Below are positions 1 through 8,523 of a stretch of DNA of 64,000 nucleotides, piece after piece; within the stretch, counting starts at the first letter, position 1, and each line of letters opens with the position of its first letter. The position numbers and the translations under genes are program-made. The stretch covers positions 124,001 through 188,000 of the forward strand of contig NZ_JABZEC010000002.1 in the NCBI RefSeq assembly GCF_013385145.1. The letters run 5' to 3'. This DNA is from Bombilactobacillus apium. GTDB taxonomy: Bacteria; Bacillota; Bacilli; Lactobacillales; Lactobacillaceae. A model generated the notes under the pieces. The model did not search any database. It was not told the DNA's origin and saw only the letters and a program-made list of their open reading frames with translations.

Positions 1-1504
1 GACTAATAGTCTCATCGACAAAGAAAATCGGCCGTAAATCAATATTCATATTTCGACCGTAACTACCACAGAGATAATAATCATAATTTTTTTGATGTTC
101 ACGCAATTCATAAAGTGAGCGACTATCAACACATTCAATATAGCGCCCAAAATAATGTAACAAATTAAATTTAATTTGTTGGGTACTTAACTTGCCATTC
201 AAAGCAATTACCGCTAAGCGTAACTTGCGGTGGGGCAAATGAAGCCGATTGATGATTCCCTGAATAATATTAGCGATAATATTTTGTTCACGTTGCGAAA
301 AATAGTAATGATAGCGTTCCTCTAAGCGTCCCAAAGCCTGCTGTAAATATAATTGGACTAAGGGAGAAAATAAAGTCACTGGGTCATTATACAAAGAAAG
401 ATCGACATCATCAGCAATCTCCCAATTAATCTTCAAGGCAATCGGTAGAAAGACTTTGGACAGATCTTTGAAACCGGTGTAATCATTATTCAAAATTCCT
501 GGAACTTCTTCTTGAAAGAATTGCAACAATTCAGTTACTAAATTTTGAGCTTGGGGATACAAATGACCATAATTTTCCCAAGATAAATCGCGATAATGAT
601 ACAAATCAACACTCATCACTGTTACCTGAATCAAAAATTCTTGGAGTTCCGAGGTTAATTGTAAAGCCAAATTTTGTTGCAAACATCCCTTTAAATCTTG
701 GACAAATTGAACTTCTCGAGCTGCTGTCAAGCTAAGATCTGCCGCTGGTAACCAAGATTTTTCGGGTAAGCCCCAACGTTGCTGCCAATTATGCAAGACA
801 ATTAGTAAAGTTAAAAAGCGTTGACTAGTGACATCCGAAAAAGCCAACTCACTTTTCGTTAAAATTTTCCAAAATTGCTCCTGTAATTTTTGCCGTTGGC
901 GGATGGGAAATTGAAATAAACGCTCGTAATCGGGAAAAGAATTATGGGTTTCTAGACCCAAGTATTGATAAGTTCGAACCAATAAGAGTAACCGGCAGCT
1001 GAAAGCTCCCTGAATTTGCCAGCCCTGTTGCGCTAGCCAAGTCAACTGTAATCGATAACGCCGACAGATTTGACGAACCTGATCTAACTCGAAACTCAAA
1101 GAATTATTCGCATTAATCAATAACCTCTGTTGTAAGAGCCAAGTTGCTTGGGGCTTTTTTTGACTTAATAAGATCCGACATAAGTCCAAAACCCGTTGTT
1201 CCTTAGCAGTTAAAATATCCCCAGAAGCCAATTGCAAGCGTTCTCGCAATTGTTGTAATAATTGCGGAGATTGGACTTGTAAGCGATAACCGTGGGCTCT
1301 TTGAGCTTGAATCTGAATTTCTTCTTGCTTTGCCAAATAACTCTGTAAAGTAGTTAAATCACTTTTAATAGTTCGCGGACTGACGGCTAAAGACCGGGCT
1401 AATTGTCTACTGGTGACAAAACCTTCTTGGCGTAACAATAAGATAAACAAACTTTCATAGCGTTTTCCCAATTGTAAAATCCACATTATTTCTTCAATCT
1501 GCAC
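1..1504 (-). CDS. PRD/BglG-type PTS-linked transcriptional regulator (C-terminus cut by window edge)
   Basis: About 500 codons are open on the minus strand to the window edge. The N-terminus has an HTH of the DeoR/HTH_11 kind (residues about 8-45, containing TSRQLARSLAVSPRTIKSDL). A long helical PRD-like middle follows, then a GatB/EIIB-like segment near the window edge (reading LRLAVIALNGKLSTQQ). I prefer the GTG at 1504 because a GAGG lies 7 nt upstream; the ATG at 1486 is the alternative. It follows the stop of the phosphatase gene by about 10 nt and is the last visible gene of the PTS operon. By family knowledge such proteins are phosphorylated by HPr and EIIB and control sugar operons, so it probably regulates the adjoining mannose-family PTS. 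The Mga/AtxA family has a similar architecture and cannot be excluded. Confidence 0.75.
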   Translation of the reverse strand, partial: MQIEEIMWILQLGKRYESLFILLLRQEGFVTSRQLARSLAVSPRTIKSDLTTLQSYLAKQEEIQIQAQRAHGYRLQVQSPQLLQQLRERLQLASGDILTAKEQRVLDLCRILLSQKKPQATWLLQQRLLINANNSLSFELDQVRQICRRYRLQLTWLAQQGWQIQGAFSCRLLLLVRTYQYLGLETHNSFPDYERLFQFPIRQRQKLQEQFWKILTKSELAFSDVTSQRFLTLLIVLHNWQQRWGLPEKSWLPAADLSLTAAREVQFVQDLKGCLQQNLALQLTSELQEFLIQVTVMSVDLYHYRDLSWENYGHLYPQAQNLVTELLQFFQEEVPGILNNDYTGFKDLSKVFLPIALKINWEIADDVDLSLYNDPVTLFSPLVQLYLQQALGRLEERYHYYFSQREQNIIANIIQGIINRLHLPHRKLRLAVIALNGKLSTQQIKFNLLHYFGRYIECVDSRSLYELREHQKNYDYYLCGSYGRNMNIDLRPIFFVDETIS

Positions 1505-1513
1505 TAGCTAGCC

Positions 1514-2570
1514 TCAATTTTCGGTGAGATAGAGTTGGCGCAAACTTTGGATTTCTCTAGTGGTCAACCCCAACTCTTCTTGAACATAATTAGTGATTGT
1601 CTGATATTTAGCATTAATAACCGCTAAAGAAGCTTGAATGAACTCTGGTTGAGTATCAATTAAGGCATACAAATGATCCAAAACAACTGGGTCTTGAGTA
1701 AAACGGCGATAATTAGCCATTTTCGTTTGATTCCTTTTTTGGCGATTAGTCTGGGTTAACATGAAATCTTGGATAATTACTTCTGGGGCGACTCCCAAGC
1801 TACCTAAAAATAAAAGCGCTCCAAAACCGGTCCGATCCTTCCCCCCCCCGACAGTGCTGCAATAAGGGCCCTCGGTCTGCTTGGGCGGCCACTTTCAACA
1901 TTTGGGCATAAGCTGTTTGTGCCTGGGGACTAGTGACAAAGCCTTGGTATTCAGCCAAAACGTTGGCTCTCTGATCAGTTAATTTTCCAGCTTGTTTTTG
2001 GGACACAATTTTCGCAATCAGCTGTTGATCTTCGTTTTCTGGCGCTGCCGCAAATTGAGCGGCGACCTCCGCCGTTTCGGCCGCCGGATTCAAATTGACC
2101 GTCTGAATAGACTCACCCAGTTCTGGATTGGGATATTTTTTAATTTCATTTTGGCTGCGATAATCAATAATTGTGTGTAAATTTAAATTTCGTAGATAGG
2201 CCAATCCTGATGCGGTCGCATTATGCAACTGATCCCCACGGTACATTAAGCCCCACTTGGTGTAGGCCCCTGTAGCGGTCGGATAACCTCCTAAATCCCG
2301 AAAATTGATTAAACCGGCAATCGGGAGAGTCCGTTCCGCCACCAACCATTGATCACCAGCCATTTGAAAAATAAAATAGGGACGATATGACCAGTCTTTT
2401 AAGCGAATCTGAAAGTTTTTTTCTTGAGTGGTTAATAAATATTCTCCCCGGCTAGCGGCCGGATCAAAAGTTAAACTAACCGTAATTGTTGTCAACGGAC
2501 TGTTATTTTCTTGTTGAAAAATAAACTGCCCTGGTTTAGTTTGAACTACCGTATATTCTGGTCTTTGCAT
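1514..2570 (-). pseudogene. Tyrosine-protein phosphatase (Y_phosphatase3 type), frameshifted in a G9 tract
   Basis: Two reading frames together encode one phosphatase of about 350 residues. The first part carries the NFRDLGGYPT motif and a CX5R P-loop starting His239-Cys240. Within that loop nine consecutive Gs (C at 1841-1849 on the plus strand) move the frame by one. Removing one G restores HCRGGKDRTGFGALLFLG, which runs directly into the second part (GVAPEVIIQDFML, ending at 1514). As written, the protein ends 16 residues after the catalytic Cys with an altered tail and should be inactive. It starts 2 nt after the EIID stop, so it is co-transcribed with the PTS. Substrate is unknown: protein tyrosine or a sugar phosphate are both possible. 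The break may be a sequencing error, a true mutation, or slipped-strand phase variation. Confidence 0.85.
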
Positions 2571-2571
2571 C

Positions 2572-3390
2572 TTAACCTAAAACCCCCATGTAAGTGAGTG
2601 CGATTGATAAAAACATGATTCCTAAGATTAGTAAGGGTGCATGTTTCCCCTGTGTTTTCTTTAAAATTAAATAAACTACCACGGTAATTAAAATACTAAA
2701 GAGTCCGGGCATCACCTTATCAAACATATCTTGAAATTTAATCGTATTTTTGCCAGCAGTTATCTGAGCAATCACTTTAATCTTAACCACCGAGGCGACC
2801 AACGCCCCAATTACCATCAATCCTACCACATTAGCCATATTGGATAAGCGCTGCAAAATATTACTACCAGAGCCGGTAATCATCTCTACACCGGCACTAT
2901 AACCCCATTGAATTCCGTAATATTTCGTCGCGATATTTACCACGTTATACAGCAAAAACATGACAATCGGCCCTAAAACACTGCCCGAAAAAGCCAGTGA
3001 AGCGCCAATACTTCCACAAATTGGTAGCCAAGTGAATTTTAAGATACTATCACCAATTCCGGCTAAAGGCCCCATTAAGCCAGTTTTAATAGCCGTAACT
3101 GTTTCTTTATCAGCTTCAGAAGTTGTTTCTTCAACCGCGGCCGTAATCCCCAGAATTAAAGCGTCTGCATTTACGTGACTATTAAAAAATTGTAAGTGCC
3201 GCTTCATTGCCGCCACCCGCTGCTCTTGCGGACGATCTTGGTAGAGTCGTTTTAAGACTGGAACAAAGCTGATTAAAAAACCAATCGCCTGCATCGATTG
3301 ATAATTATTAGTAATATTCAAAAATTGCATCCGCCAAAAAACTTTATTTAAATCACCCTTGGTAATCTTTTTTTCCGTTTTCCTAGTCAT
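2572..3390 (-). CDS. PTS mannose/fructose/sorbose-family transporter subunit IID
   Basis: A 272-residue EIID membrane subunit. The N-terminus LNKVFWRMQFLNITNNYQSM is the typical EIID-Man start, followed by a cytoplasmic region and several C-terminal hydrophobic segments (about residues 160-270). The motif GPLAGIGDSI near residue 130 is characteristic. With EIIC it forms the sugar-translocating channel and receives no phosphate itself. Its start overlaps the EIIC stop by 4 nt, so the two are translationally coupled. The sugar cannot be read from sequence; family members take mannose, glucose, fructose, sorbose, N-acetylgalactosamine or fructoselysine-type substrates. Confidence 0.95.
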   Translation of the reverse strand: MTRKTEKKITKGDLNKVFWRMQFLNITNNYQSMQAIGFLISFVPVLKRLYQDRPQEQRVAAMKRHLQFFNSHVNADALILGITAAVEETTSEADKETVTAIKTGLMGPLAGIGDSILKFTWLPICGSIGASLAFSGSVLGPIVMFLLYNVVNIATKYYGIQWGYSAGVEMITGSGSNILQRLSNMANVVGLMVIGALVASVVKIKVIAQITAGKNTIKFQDMFDKVMPGLFSILITVVVYLILKKTQGKHAPLLILGIMFLSIALTYMGVLG

Positions 3391-4187
3391 AGGTCATAAG
3401 TCTCCTCTGTTGGGGAATCGTCTTCTTTTTTATCAGAATCGCCTGATGCATCTTCCTTAGAAGCTGCGCGATGATCTTGAATAGCGTAGTCGTAAATCAA
3501 AGCGAAGGGTAAGGCAATCAAAGTTACCGGCAGCACCGCTAATTTAAGATAGACTGCCAAAGCAAAGCCCGCGATAAAAAAGACCCACAACTCACCTTTT
3601 TTAATCATCATCAACATTAACAAGCCAATTCCGACCGCCGGAATAATGCTTCCAGCAATTGTTAATCCCGTCATAATTTGTTTGGGCAGGGCATTAACAA
3701 CGACTTTAATTGCTCCAGAACCAAAATAAATCGCTAGAAAAGTTGGTACAGCTCGAATTAGGAAAACTAAAAACATCGGAAAATAATTCACCCGATAAAC
3801 TTTGTTGAAATCACCGGTCGCCGCGGTTTTTTCCATGATAGGATTTAAATAAACAATTCCTGAACGGTACAAAATCAATAATTGTTGAGCCAGTAAAGAA
3901 GTTGGCACGGCTAAAGCTACCGCAGTAGCTGTGCCCCCCGAAGCAATTCCTAAAGCCGTGCCGATGGCACTTCCGGAAATTAAATCCGGCGCGGAATAAG
4001 CTCCTACATTTCCGACTCCCATCCACATTACTTCTAAAGTTGCTCCGATTAAGAGACCAGCTCGTAAATTGCCCATAATCAACCCAACCACCGTCGCAAT
4101 CAGCAAAGGACGACGAATCATTTGGGGACCTAAGTCATCTAAAGCACAAAAGCCAGCCCAACAAGCAACCAATAAGGCAGTTGTCAT
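3387..4187 (-). CDS. PTS mannose/fructose/sorbose-family transporter subunit IIC
   Basis: A 266-residue polytopic EIIC. It has the family pattern RRPLLIATVVGLIMGNLRAG followed by GATLEVMWMGVGNVGAYSAPD near residues 45-70. Seven or more hydrophobic segments are visible, with a charged hydrophilic tail of about 30 residues (SKEDASGDSDKKEDDSPTEE) that is longer than usual. The start overlaps the EIIB stop by 4 nt (ATGA), and the stop overlaps the EIID start by 4 nt. It forms the membrane substrate channel with EIID. Confidence 0.95.
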   Translation of the reverse strand: MTTALLVACWAGFCALDDLGPQMIRRPLLIATVVGLIMGNLRAGLLIGATLEVMWMGVGNVGAYSAPDLISGSAIGTALGIASGGTATAVALAVPTSLLAQQLLILYRSGIVYLNPIMEKTAATGDFNKVYRVNYFPMFLVFLIRAVPTFLAIYFGSGAIKVVVNALPKQIMTGLTIAGSIIPAVGIGLLMLMMIKKGELWVFFIAGFALAVYLKLAVLPVTLIALPFALIYDYAIQDHRAASKEDASGDSDKKEDDSPTEETYDL

Positions 4188-4654
4188 CGTAAAACCTCCT
4201 CTAAATCTACAGCTTGGGAATTAGGCACCATTTGAATCTGAACTTTGGTCCCTTGCGCCAATAATTCTTCAAAAGCCTCTCGTTCGGTGGGAGTTACTGC
4301 CACAGCGGTCGTTAAGCGTGTGCGGCCCTCTTGATAACGCATCCCGCCAACATTTAATTCAGAAATTTCTACTCCAGCTTCGACGGTTTTCCAAGCATCA
4401 ATACTGTTGGCAAAAATCAACATTGTTCTTCTTTTAATCGGCGTTTTTTGAATAATTTGCCCAAATTTTTCGATCCCAAAAGCTTGGACCTTAATTCCTT
4501 GGGGTGCTGCCATTTTTAAAATATTTTGTTGAACTGGATCCTGAGCAATTCGATCATTAAGAATAATAATTTGTTCAATTTTATATGCATTAACCCAAGT
4601 AGTTACTACTTGTCCGTGAATTAAACGGTCATCAATTCGACTAAAGACTATCAT
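4184..4654 (-). CDS. PTS mannose/fructose/sorbose-family component IIB
   Basis: A 156-residue cytoplasmic EIIB of the sorbose/mannose family. The start MIVFSRIDDRLIHGQVVTTW contains the phosphorylatable His13 in the invariant RLIHGQV motif. It takes phosphate from EIIA and passes it to the sugar during transport. It overlaps the EIIA gene by 14 nt, consistent with tight coupling, and is of usual length. Confidence 0.95.
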   Translation of the reverse strand: MIVFSRIDDRLIHGQVVTTWVNAYKIEQIIILNDRIAQDPVQQNILKMAAPQGIKVQAFGIEKFGQIIQKTPIKRRTMLIFANSIDAWKTVEAGVEISELNVGGMRYQEGRTRLTTAVAVTPTEREAFEELLAQGTKVQIQMVPNSQAVDLEEVLR

Positions 4655-5072
4655 CGTCGTCGGCCTCCATTTGTAATAAAGTTTCTTGATCGCGAAATAC
4701 TTGTCCTGCCTGATAAGCTTCTTGAATCACCGGTCGGAGCTTGGCTAGAGAAGACTTCCTTTGTAGCAAAACTTCCAGAAGAACCGGTAAATTTAAGCCG
4801 GTACTAATCAAAACGTCGGAGCGCTCTAAAAGAGCACTAGCTAAATTTGTCGGCGTCCCACCTAAAATATCCGTTAAGACCAAAAGTCCCACCCCGGTAT
4901 CCAAGGATTCCACCTTGGCCTGCATAGCTTGGCGCAATTGATCAACTTGATCATCTAAATTAACTCCCAGCGTTTGACAATTTTTTTGCGGACCGGCAAT
5001 TAATTCCGCACTGGCTAAAGCCGCTTGAGCAAAAGAACCATGGCTCATTAGTAAAAGTGCAACTTCTGTCAT
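4641..5072 (-). CDS. PTS mannose/fructose-family component IIA
   Basis: A 143-residue EIIA-Man domain protein. His11 in LLLMSHGSFA is the expected phosphoacceptor (charged by HPr), and the downstream LTDILGGTPTNLA motif is diagnostic. I place the start at the ATG 5072 because an AGGAGG sits 8 nt upstream; an in-frame GTG at 5078 is less well placed. It is the first gene of the operon EIIA-EIIB-EIIC-EIID-phosphatase-regulator. The separate IIA and IIB genes distinguish it from the fused IIAB ManX of the main lactobacillar glucose/mannose PTS. Confidence 0.95.
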   Translation of the reverse strand: MTEVALLLMSHGSFAQAALASAELIAGPQKNCQTLGVNLDDQVDQLRQAMQAKVESLDTGVGLLVLTDILGGTPTNLASALLERSDVLISTGLNLPVLLEVLLQRKSSLAKLRPVIQEAYQAGQVFRDQETLLQMEADDDDSL

Positions 5073-5103
5073 TCCCACAACCTCCTCGATGGCTTTTAAC
5101 TCT

Positions 5104-5117
5104 TGTTTACGTTTTCA
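5104..5117 (-). promoter_or_regulatory. cre site (CcpA) of the PTS operon
   Basis: Minus-strand TGAAAACGTAAACA fits the catabolite-response consensus. It lies about 32 nt before the EIIA start and downstream of the proposed promoter, where CcpA would act as a roadblock. It predicts glucose repression of this PTS. Confidence 0.65.
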
Positions 5118-5157
5118 TTTTAACGAAATCCTTTTTTGCCAGGCGGTCTTGCTTTGC

Positions 5158-5185
5158 ACTATATCTCGTGCAATTAGTTGTTGAA
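5158..5185 (-). promoter_or_regulatory. Possible sigma-A promoter of the PTS operon
   Basis: Minus strand TTCAAC (5185-5180), 16 nt spacer, TATAGT (5163-5158). The hexamers are moderate matches. No convincing sigma-54 -24/-12 pair was seen, although many mannose-PTS operons of this group use one. Confidence 0.35.
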
Positions 5186-5254
5186 GAAATTTCATTCACT
5201 TATTTTACTGACTCCATTCTCCTTTGAATCAGCTTCTTTGCTGAAATTGGCGAA

Positions 5255-5288
5255 AGAAAAAAGACGCCTTGAAAAAGAACGTCTTTTG
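5255..5288 (-). terminator. Rho-independent terminator of the MFS remnant
   Basis: Inverted repeat AAAAGACG / CGTCTTTT (5259-5266, 5280-5287) followed on the minus strand by a T-rich run, just past the MFS stop codon. Confidence 0.65.
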
Positions 5289-5298
5289 AATTTAAATT

Positions 5299-6230
5299 TT
5301 AAACGGTAAATTTCCGGTGCCGCCATAACAAAACGCCACTTTCCAAAACAGAAACCAAGGGTCCCAAGAAATAAGTCAAAGCCGTCATCAAACTGTAGTA
5401 GCTAGTAATTTTTCCTCGACCAACTGGGAAATACTTGGTCAAAACAGATAAACCGAGCCGCGCTGTTAATAAGGACGGCGTAGCTAACATAATTACTAAG
5501 AAGAGCAGGGAAAAAGCGGTGTAAGCCACAATAACTTTCAGCTAATGGATCTTTGTTACCAAGCTGTTAAAAAGACCGAAATCATCAAAGAAATCACATA
5601 CCAAGAAACTAAGGTCTTAGCAGCAGCTTATGAACTACCAACCACGATGAGAGCAAACTGAGGAATATACTGCGAGAAAACATAAAAAGTAAAGCAGATT
5701 GTGAAACCAAGCATGATTAATAAAACTCCATCAATTGCCAATACGACCGCTGTCAAAGGCGCGTTAGCCACGGCAGCTACCCAGAATGGAAAGAGGAATT
5801 GGGCGACAGACATCGCTGCTTTCAAAAGCGAATTTATTGTGGTCGCCTTTTTTGGAAAGGCTTCGATCATCGCCGGATAAACTGCTGAATCACCAAAGGA
5901 ATTAGTAATTGCCAAAAATAAGGCCGCGATACTGGCAACTACGATATTCGGTGCAAAACTAATTCCCAGTAAAAACAGGGTATCGGAAATAATGGAAATC
6001 AAAAAGGGCTTTTGGCGCCCAATCCGATCCGAAATTACTCCCGCAATTAAAATTGTCAACAACCGCCCAATCCCGACCATCGATAAAACCAGCGAAACTC
6101 CTTTAACATCCGTTTGCTAAGCCTGAGCAAACCAGTTACTATACTGAGAAATAATGATCGTTGCAATTCCCAAAATTGCGAAGTTGAAGTAAGTTCCTCC
6201 AGCCATCGTCACATAATTCTTTTGCTTCAT
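5299..6230 (-). pseudogene. MFS transporter, decayed
   Basis: Three pieces of one major-facilitator protein. From the ATG at 6230 the frame reads MKQKNYVTMAGGTYFNFAI and then hits TAG after ...SNWFAQA (about codon 36). Beyond it the same frame continues with the MFS loop motif SDRIGRQKP and further membrane segments, to a stop at 5628. A third piece (5299-5529) lies in another frame and encodes the last segments (GLSVLTKYFPVGRGKITSYY). The transporter therefore has at least one nonsense mutation and one frameshift, and only about 300 codons remain of the usual 400. Substrate unknown. Confidence 0.8.
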
Positions 6231-6340
6231 CTCTAAATTAAATTTTACTGCTCTTAAAACTCTCCCCAGGCTAATTAGCTAAACCAACCATCCCCCATCA
6301 GTCTGGCAGAGTTATCATTTTCCTTTTTTAACTAACTTGC

Positions 6341-7201
6341 TTAAGAACGGATTGTCCCCGAATTGGTCTGAACCTTTACTGGTTGCAGATTGCTGTGTTT
6401 AATCAGAATATCGCCAAAATCTGTTTGGACTTGGCCTTGGTCAAATTTCGAACGATCAATGCGCACATCCCCCGAATGACTGCGCAATTGTAAGTCATTC
6501 CCAGTAATTTGGGCGAAATGGAGATCTCCGGATCGACTTTTAATTTTTGCTGTTTTGACCTGGAGTTGCTTTAAATTCAGATCTCCCGATTGGTTATCTA
6601 TCGCTAATTTTTTGGTTTCGAAGCGGTTGATTTTCAAATCTCCCGACTGATTTTGAATTTTAATCTGCTGACTTTGGGGCCAAATTTTGGAAAGAGTTAC
6701 ATCCCCCGAACGATTTTGCAGCTCCATTTTCTGGACTTGAAGTTCGGATAAGTTTAAGTCCCCACTAGTATTCTTAATTTTTAACTTTTGCGTCTTTAAA
6801 CCAGGAGCTGAAAAGTCACCTTGACTTTGAACCAAGACTTCTTGCGGATTCAAATTATTGGGCAGCGTTACTTCTAACCATGGACCGGTTCCCCAATCTC
6901 CAATTGAAAAAGAAGCATGACTCTTTTGTGCACCACAAATAATCTTTACCCGCTGTCCCTGAATCGAAATCTTGGGCTTAGCACTTTTCGCAAGTCGATA
7001 CTTAACTTGAAAGCGATCACCCCTTTTAATTTTCGTGCGCACTGGAGTTTCAATTTCTAAAGTCTGAACTTCTTGCGGTCGCACTGAAATTACTTGCGAG
7101 CCCCGAATCCCTTGAGATTCTTGATAAAGCCACCAGATTCCAAGGATTAGGAACACGCCCCAGAACCAGTTTTTACTTTGCTTTCTTTCAACTGTTTCCA
7201 A
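6341..7201 (-). CDS. DUF4097-family membrane-anchored beta-repeat protein
   Basis: A 286-residue protein. One membrane segment at residues 11-27 (NWFWGVFLILGIWWLYQ) is followed by an extracytoplasmic region of repeating beta strands. From about residue 140 a 19-21-residue unit ending in SGDL, SGDV or FGDI recurs about seven times, the signature of DUF4097/LiaG-type beta-helix proteins. In Firmicutes such proteins are linked to cell-envelope stress systems, but no two-component genes lie beside it here. It stands alone between the MFS remnant and an EamA transporter. Function is inferred only at the level of a surface or envelope role. Confidence 0.75.
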   Translation of the reverse strand: METVERKQSKNWFWGVFLILGIWWLYQESQGIRGSQVISVRPQEVQTLEIETPVRTKIKRGDRFQVKYRLAKSAKPKISIQGQRVKIICGAQKSHASFSIGDWGTGPWLEVTLPNNLNPQEVLVQSQGDFSAPGLKTQKLKIKNTSGDLNLSELQVQKMELQNRSGDVTLSKIWPQSQQIKIQNQSGDLKINRFETKKLAIDNQSGDLNLKQLQVKTAKIKSRSGDLHFAQITGNDLQLRSHSGDVRIDRSKFDQGQVQTDFGDILIKHSNLQPVKVQTNSGTIRS

Positions 7202-7261
7202 ATTTTACTTTCCCCTTATTTCTAAAAAATTTTGAACGGCAGCTCATTATTCAACAAGCAA

Positions 7262-8203
7262 TCAAGTTTTTTGGTGTAAGAATCGTTTTAAACTTTGGGG
7301 ACTCACCTGCATCAAAAGCAAGGCGGCCAAGATTAAACTCCCCCCAATTACTAAATCAGCGGTTAATTTTTCCAAGCCTAGAACCAAAGAAGTTAAGCTC
7401 GCAAACAAAGATTCCGTCATTAGAATTAAACCAGTTGATGTTACATCTGTATAACGTTGGCCAATTATTTGGAGAATCTGGGAAATAAAAGAAGTTACGA
7501 TCCCTAAAATAATTAAAGGTAGGAGAGCCTGGCTCCAAGCGACTTGATTCCAGGAAGGTTTTTCAAGGAGTCCGACAAACAATAATCCTCCGATAATTTG
7601 GACAACTCCGGTCAAAAAGGCAATCGGTAAAGCTCGAATTTGAAAGTTGAAGATTCGATAGTAGATAATTTCTAGGCCCATCATCAGAGCAGTTAACAAG
7701 ACCCATAAGTCTCCGGCCTGCAGGATAAAGCCGGTCCGAAAGATTCCCGTGAGAAAGATCATGCCTAAGATACAAAGGACAATTGCCCAGTAAACCTTCG
7801 GCGCCGGCTTCTCGTGAAAAAAAATCCACGCCAAAAAAGGGACAAAGACAACATATAAAGCGGTCAAAAAGGCGGCATTACTGGGCTTGGTAGACTTGAT
7901 CCCTAAAGTCTGGGATTGCATTAAAATAAAACTATTAATTCCGATAATCAAGCCAGCTTTTAATTCTTGACGGGTCATTGTCTTAATCGTCTGAAAGAAA
8001 AAGAGCGCAATCAGTCCCGCTAAAATCAGCCCTCGAAAAAGATTGATCATTCCCGGAGTCATCTGGGCCAGAGTCGCTTGTTTGATAAAACTATAACTAC
8101 TGCCCCAGATGATCGCGACTAATAGTAAAACTCCATCAGCTTGTCCTTTGGACAAGACAACTTTCTTAGGTAAAGATAGAGAAAACTTTTGTGGTTGTTG
8201 CAT
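7262..8203 (-). CDS. EamA/DMT-family transporter
   Basis: A 313-residue protein with ten hydrophobic segments arranged as two EamA repeats. The first contains the family motif WGSSYSFIKQA, and the second half carries LGIVTSFISQILQIIGQRYT. I place the start at ATG 8203, because AAAAGGGGGT (8211-8220) is spaced 7 nt upstream; in-frame starts at 8209 and 8227 are too close to or upstream of this site. The family exports amino acids, metabolites or drugs; the substrate here is unknown. Monocistronic and divergent from the polysaccharide cluster. Confidence 0.85.
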   Translation of the reverse strand: MQQPQKFSLSLPKKVVLSKGQADGVLLLVAIIWGSSYSFIKQATLAQMTPGMINLFRGLILAGLIALFFFQTIKTMTRQELKAGLIIGINSFILMQSQTLGIKSTKPSNAAFLTALYVVFVPFLAWIFFHEKPAPKVYWAIVLCILGMIFLTGIFRTGFILQAGDLWVLLTALMMGLEIIYYRIFNFQIRALPIAFLTGVVQIIGGLLFVGLLEKPSWNQVAWSQALLPLIILGIVTSFISQILQIIGQRYTDVTSTGLILMTESLFASLTSLVLGLEKLTADLVIGGSLILAALLLMQVSPQSLKRFLHQKT

Positions 8204-8403
8204 AACCATCACCCCCTTTTCTAACAATTAATTTGATTTTAAGGGGTCTGGCAGAGGGAAACAACCCCCTTAAATTAGATTTGACTTTAAATTTAACCAG
8301 CAGCCTACCGCAAGACTTGGCCACTTTACGGAAAGTAATTTAGTAAATTGTTAAGCTCCCTTGAGTCCCGGTCCAGTCCTCAATTGACTCCTTTAGGGAA
8401 GTG

Positions 8404-8467
8404 TTAGGTGCTAGGGAAGTAGTTAGTGTATACTAAAAGAGATTTTTGTCCCCGTTTGGAGACAAAA
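8404..8467 (+). promoter_or_regulatory. Probable promoter and 5' leader hairpin of the polysaccharide cluster
   Basis: A TATACT -10 box lies at 8429-8434; the -35 (TTAGGT, 8404) is poor. Right after the expected start of transcription an imperfect hairpin TTTTGTCCCC/GGAGACAAAA (8444-8467) is followed by CTTTTAATT. It could protect the 5' end or act as a weak attenuator. The rest of 8228-8523 shows nothing else. Confidence 0.35.
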
Positions 8468-8523
8468 CTTTTAATTAAAATTAAGACTATTTTTATCGTC
8501 AGACGAGGATTAGGAGTCCTAAA

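Noticed and set aside
5090-5200. Sigma-54 promoter for the mannose-type PTS operon
   Set aside because: No TGGCAC-N5-TTGC pair with correct spacing was found, only loose TGGCA and TTGC fragments.
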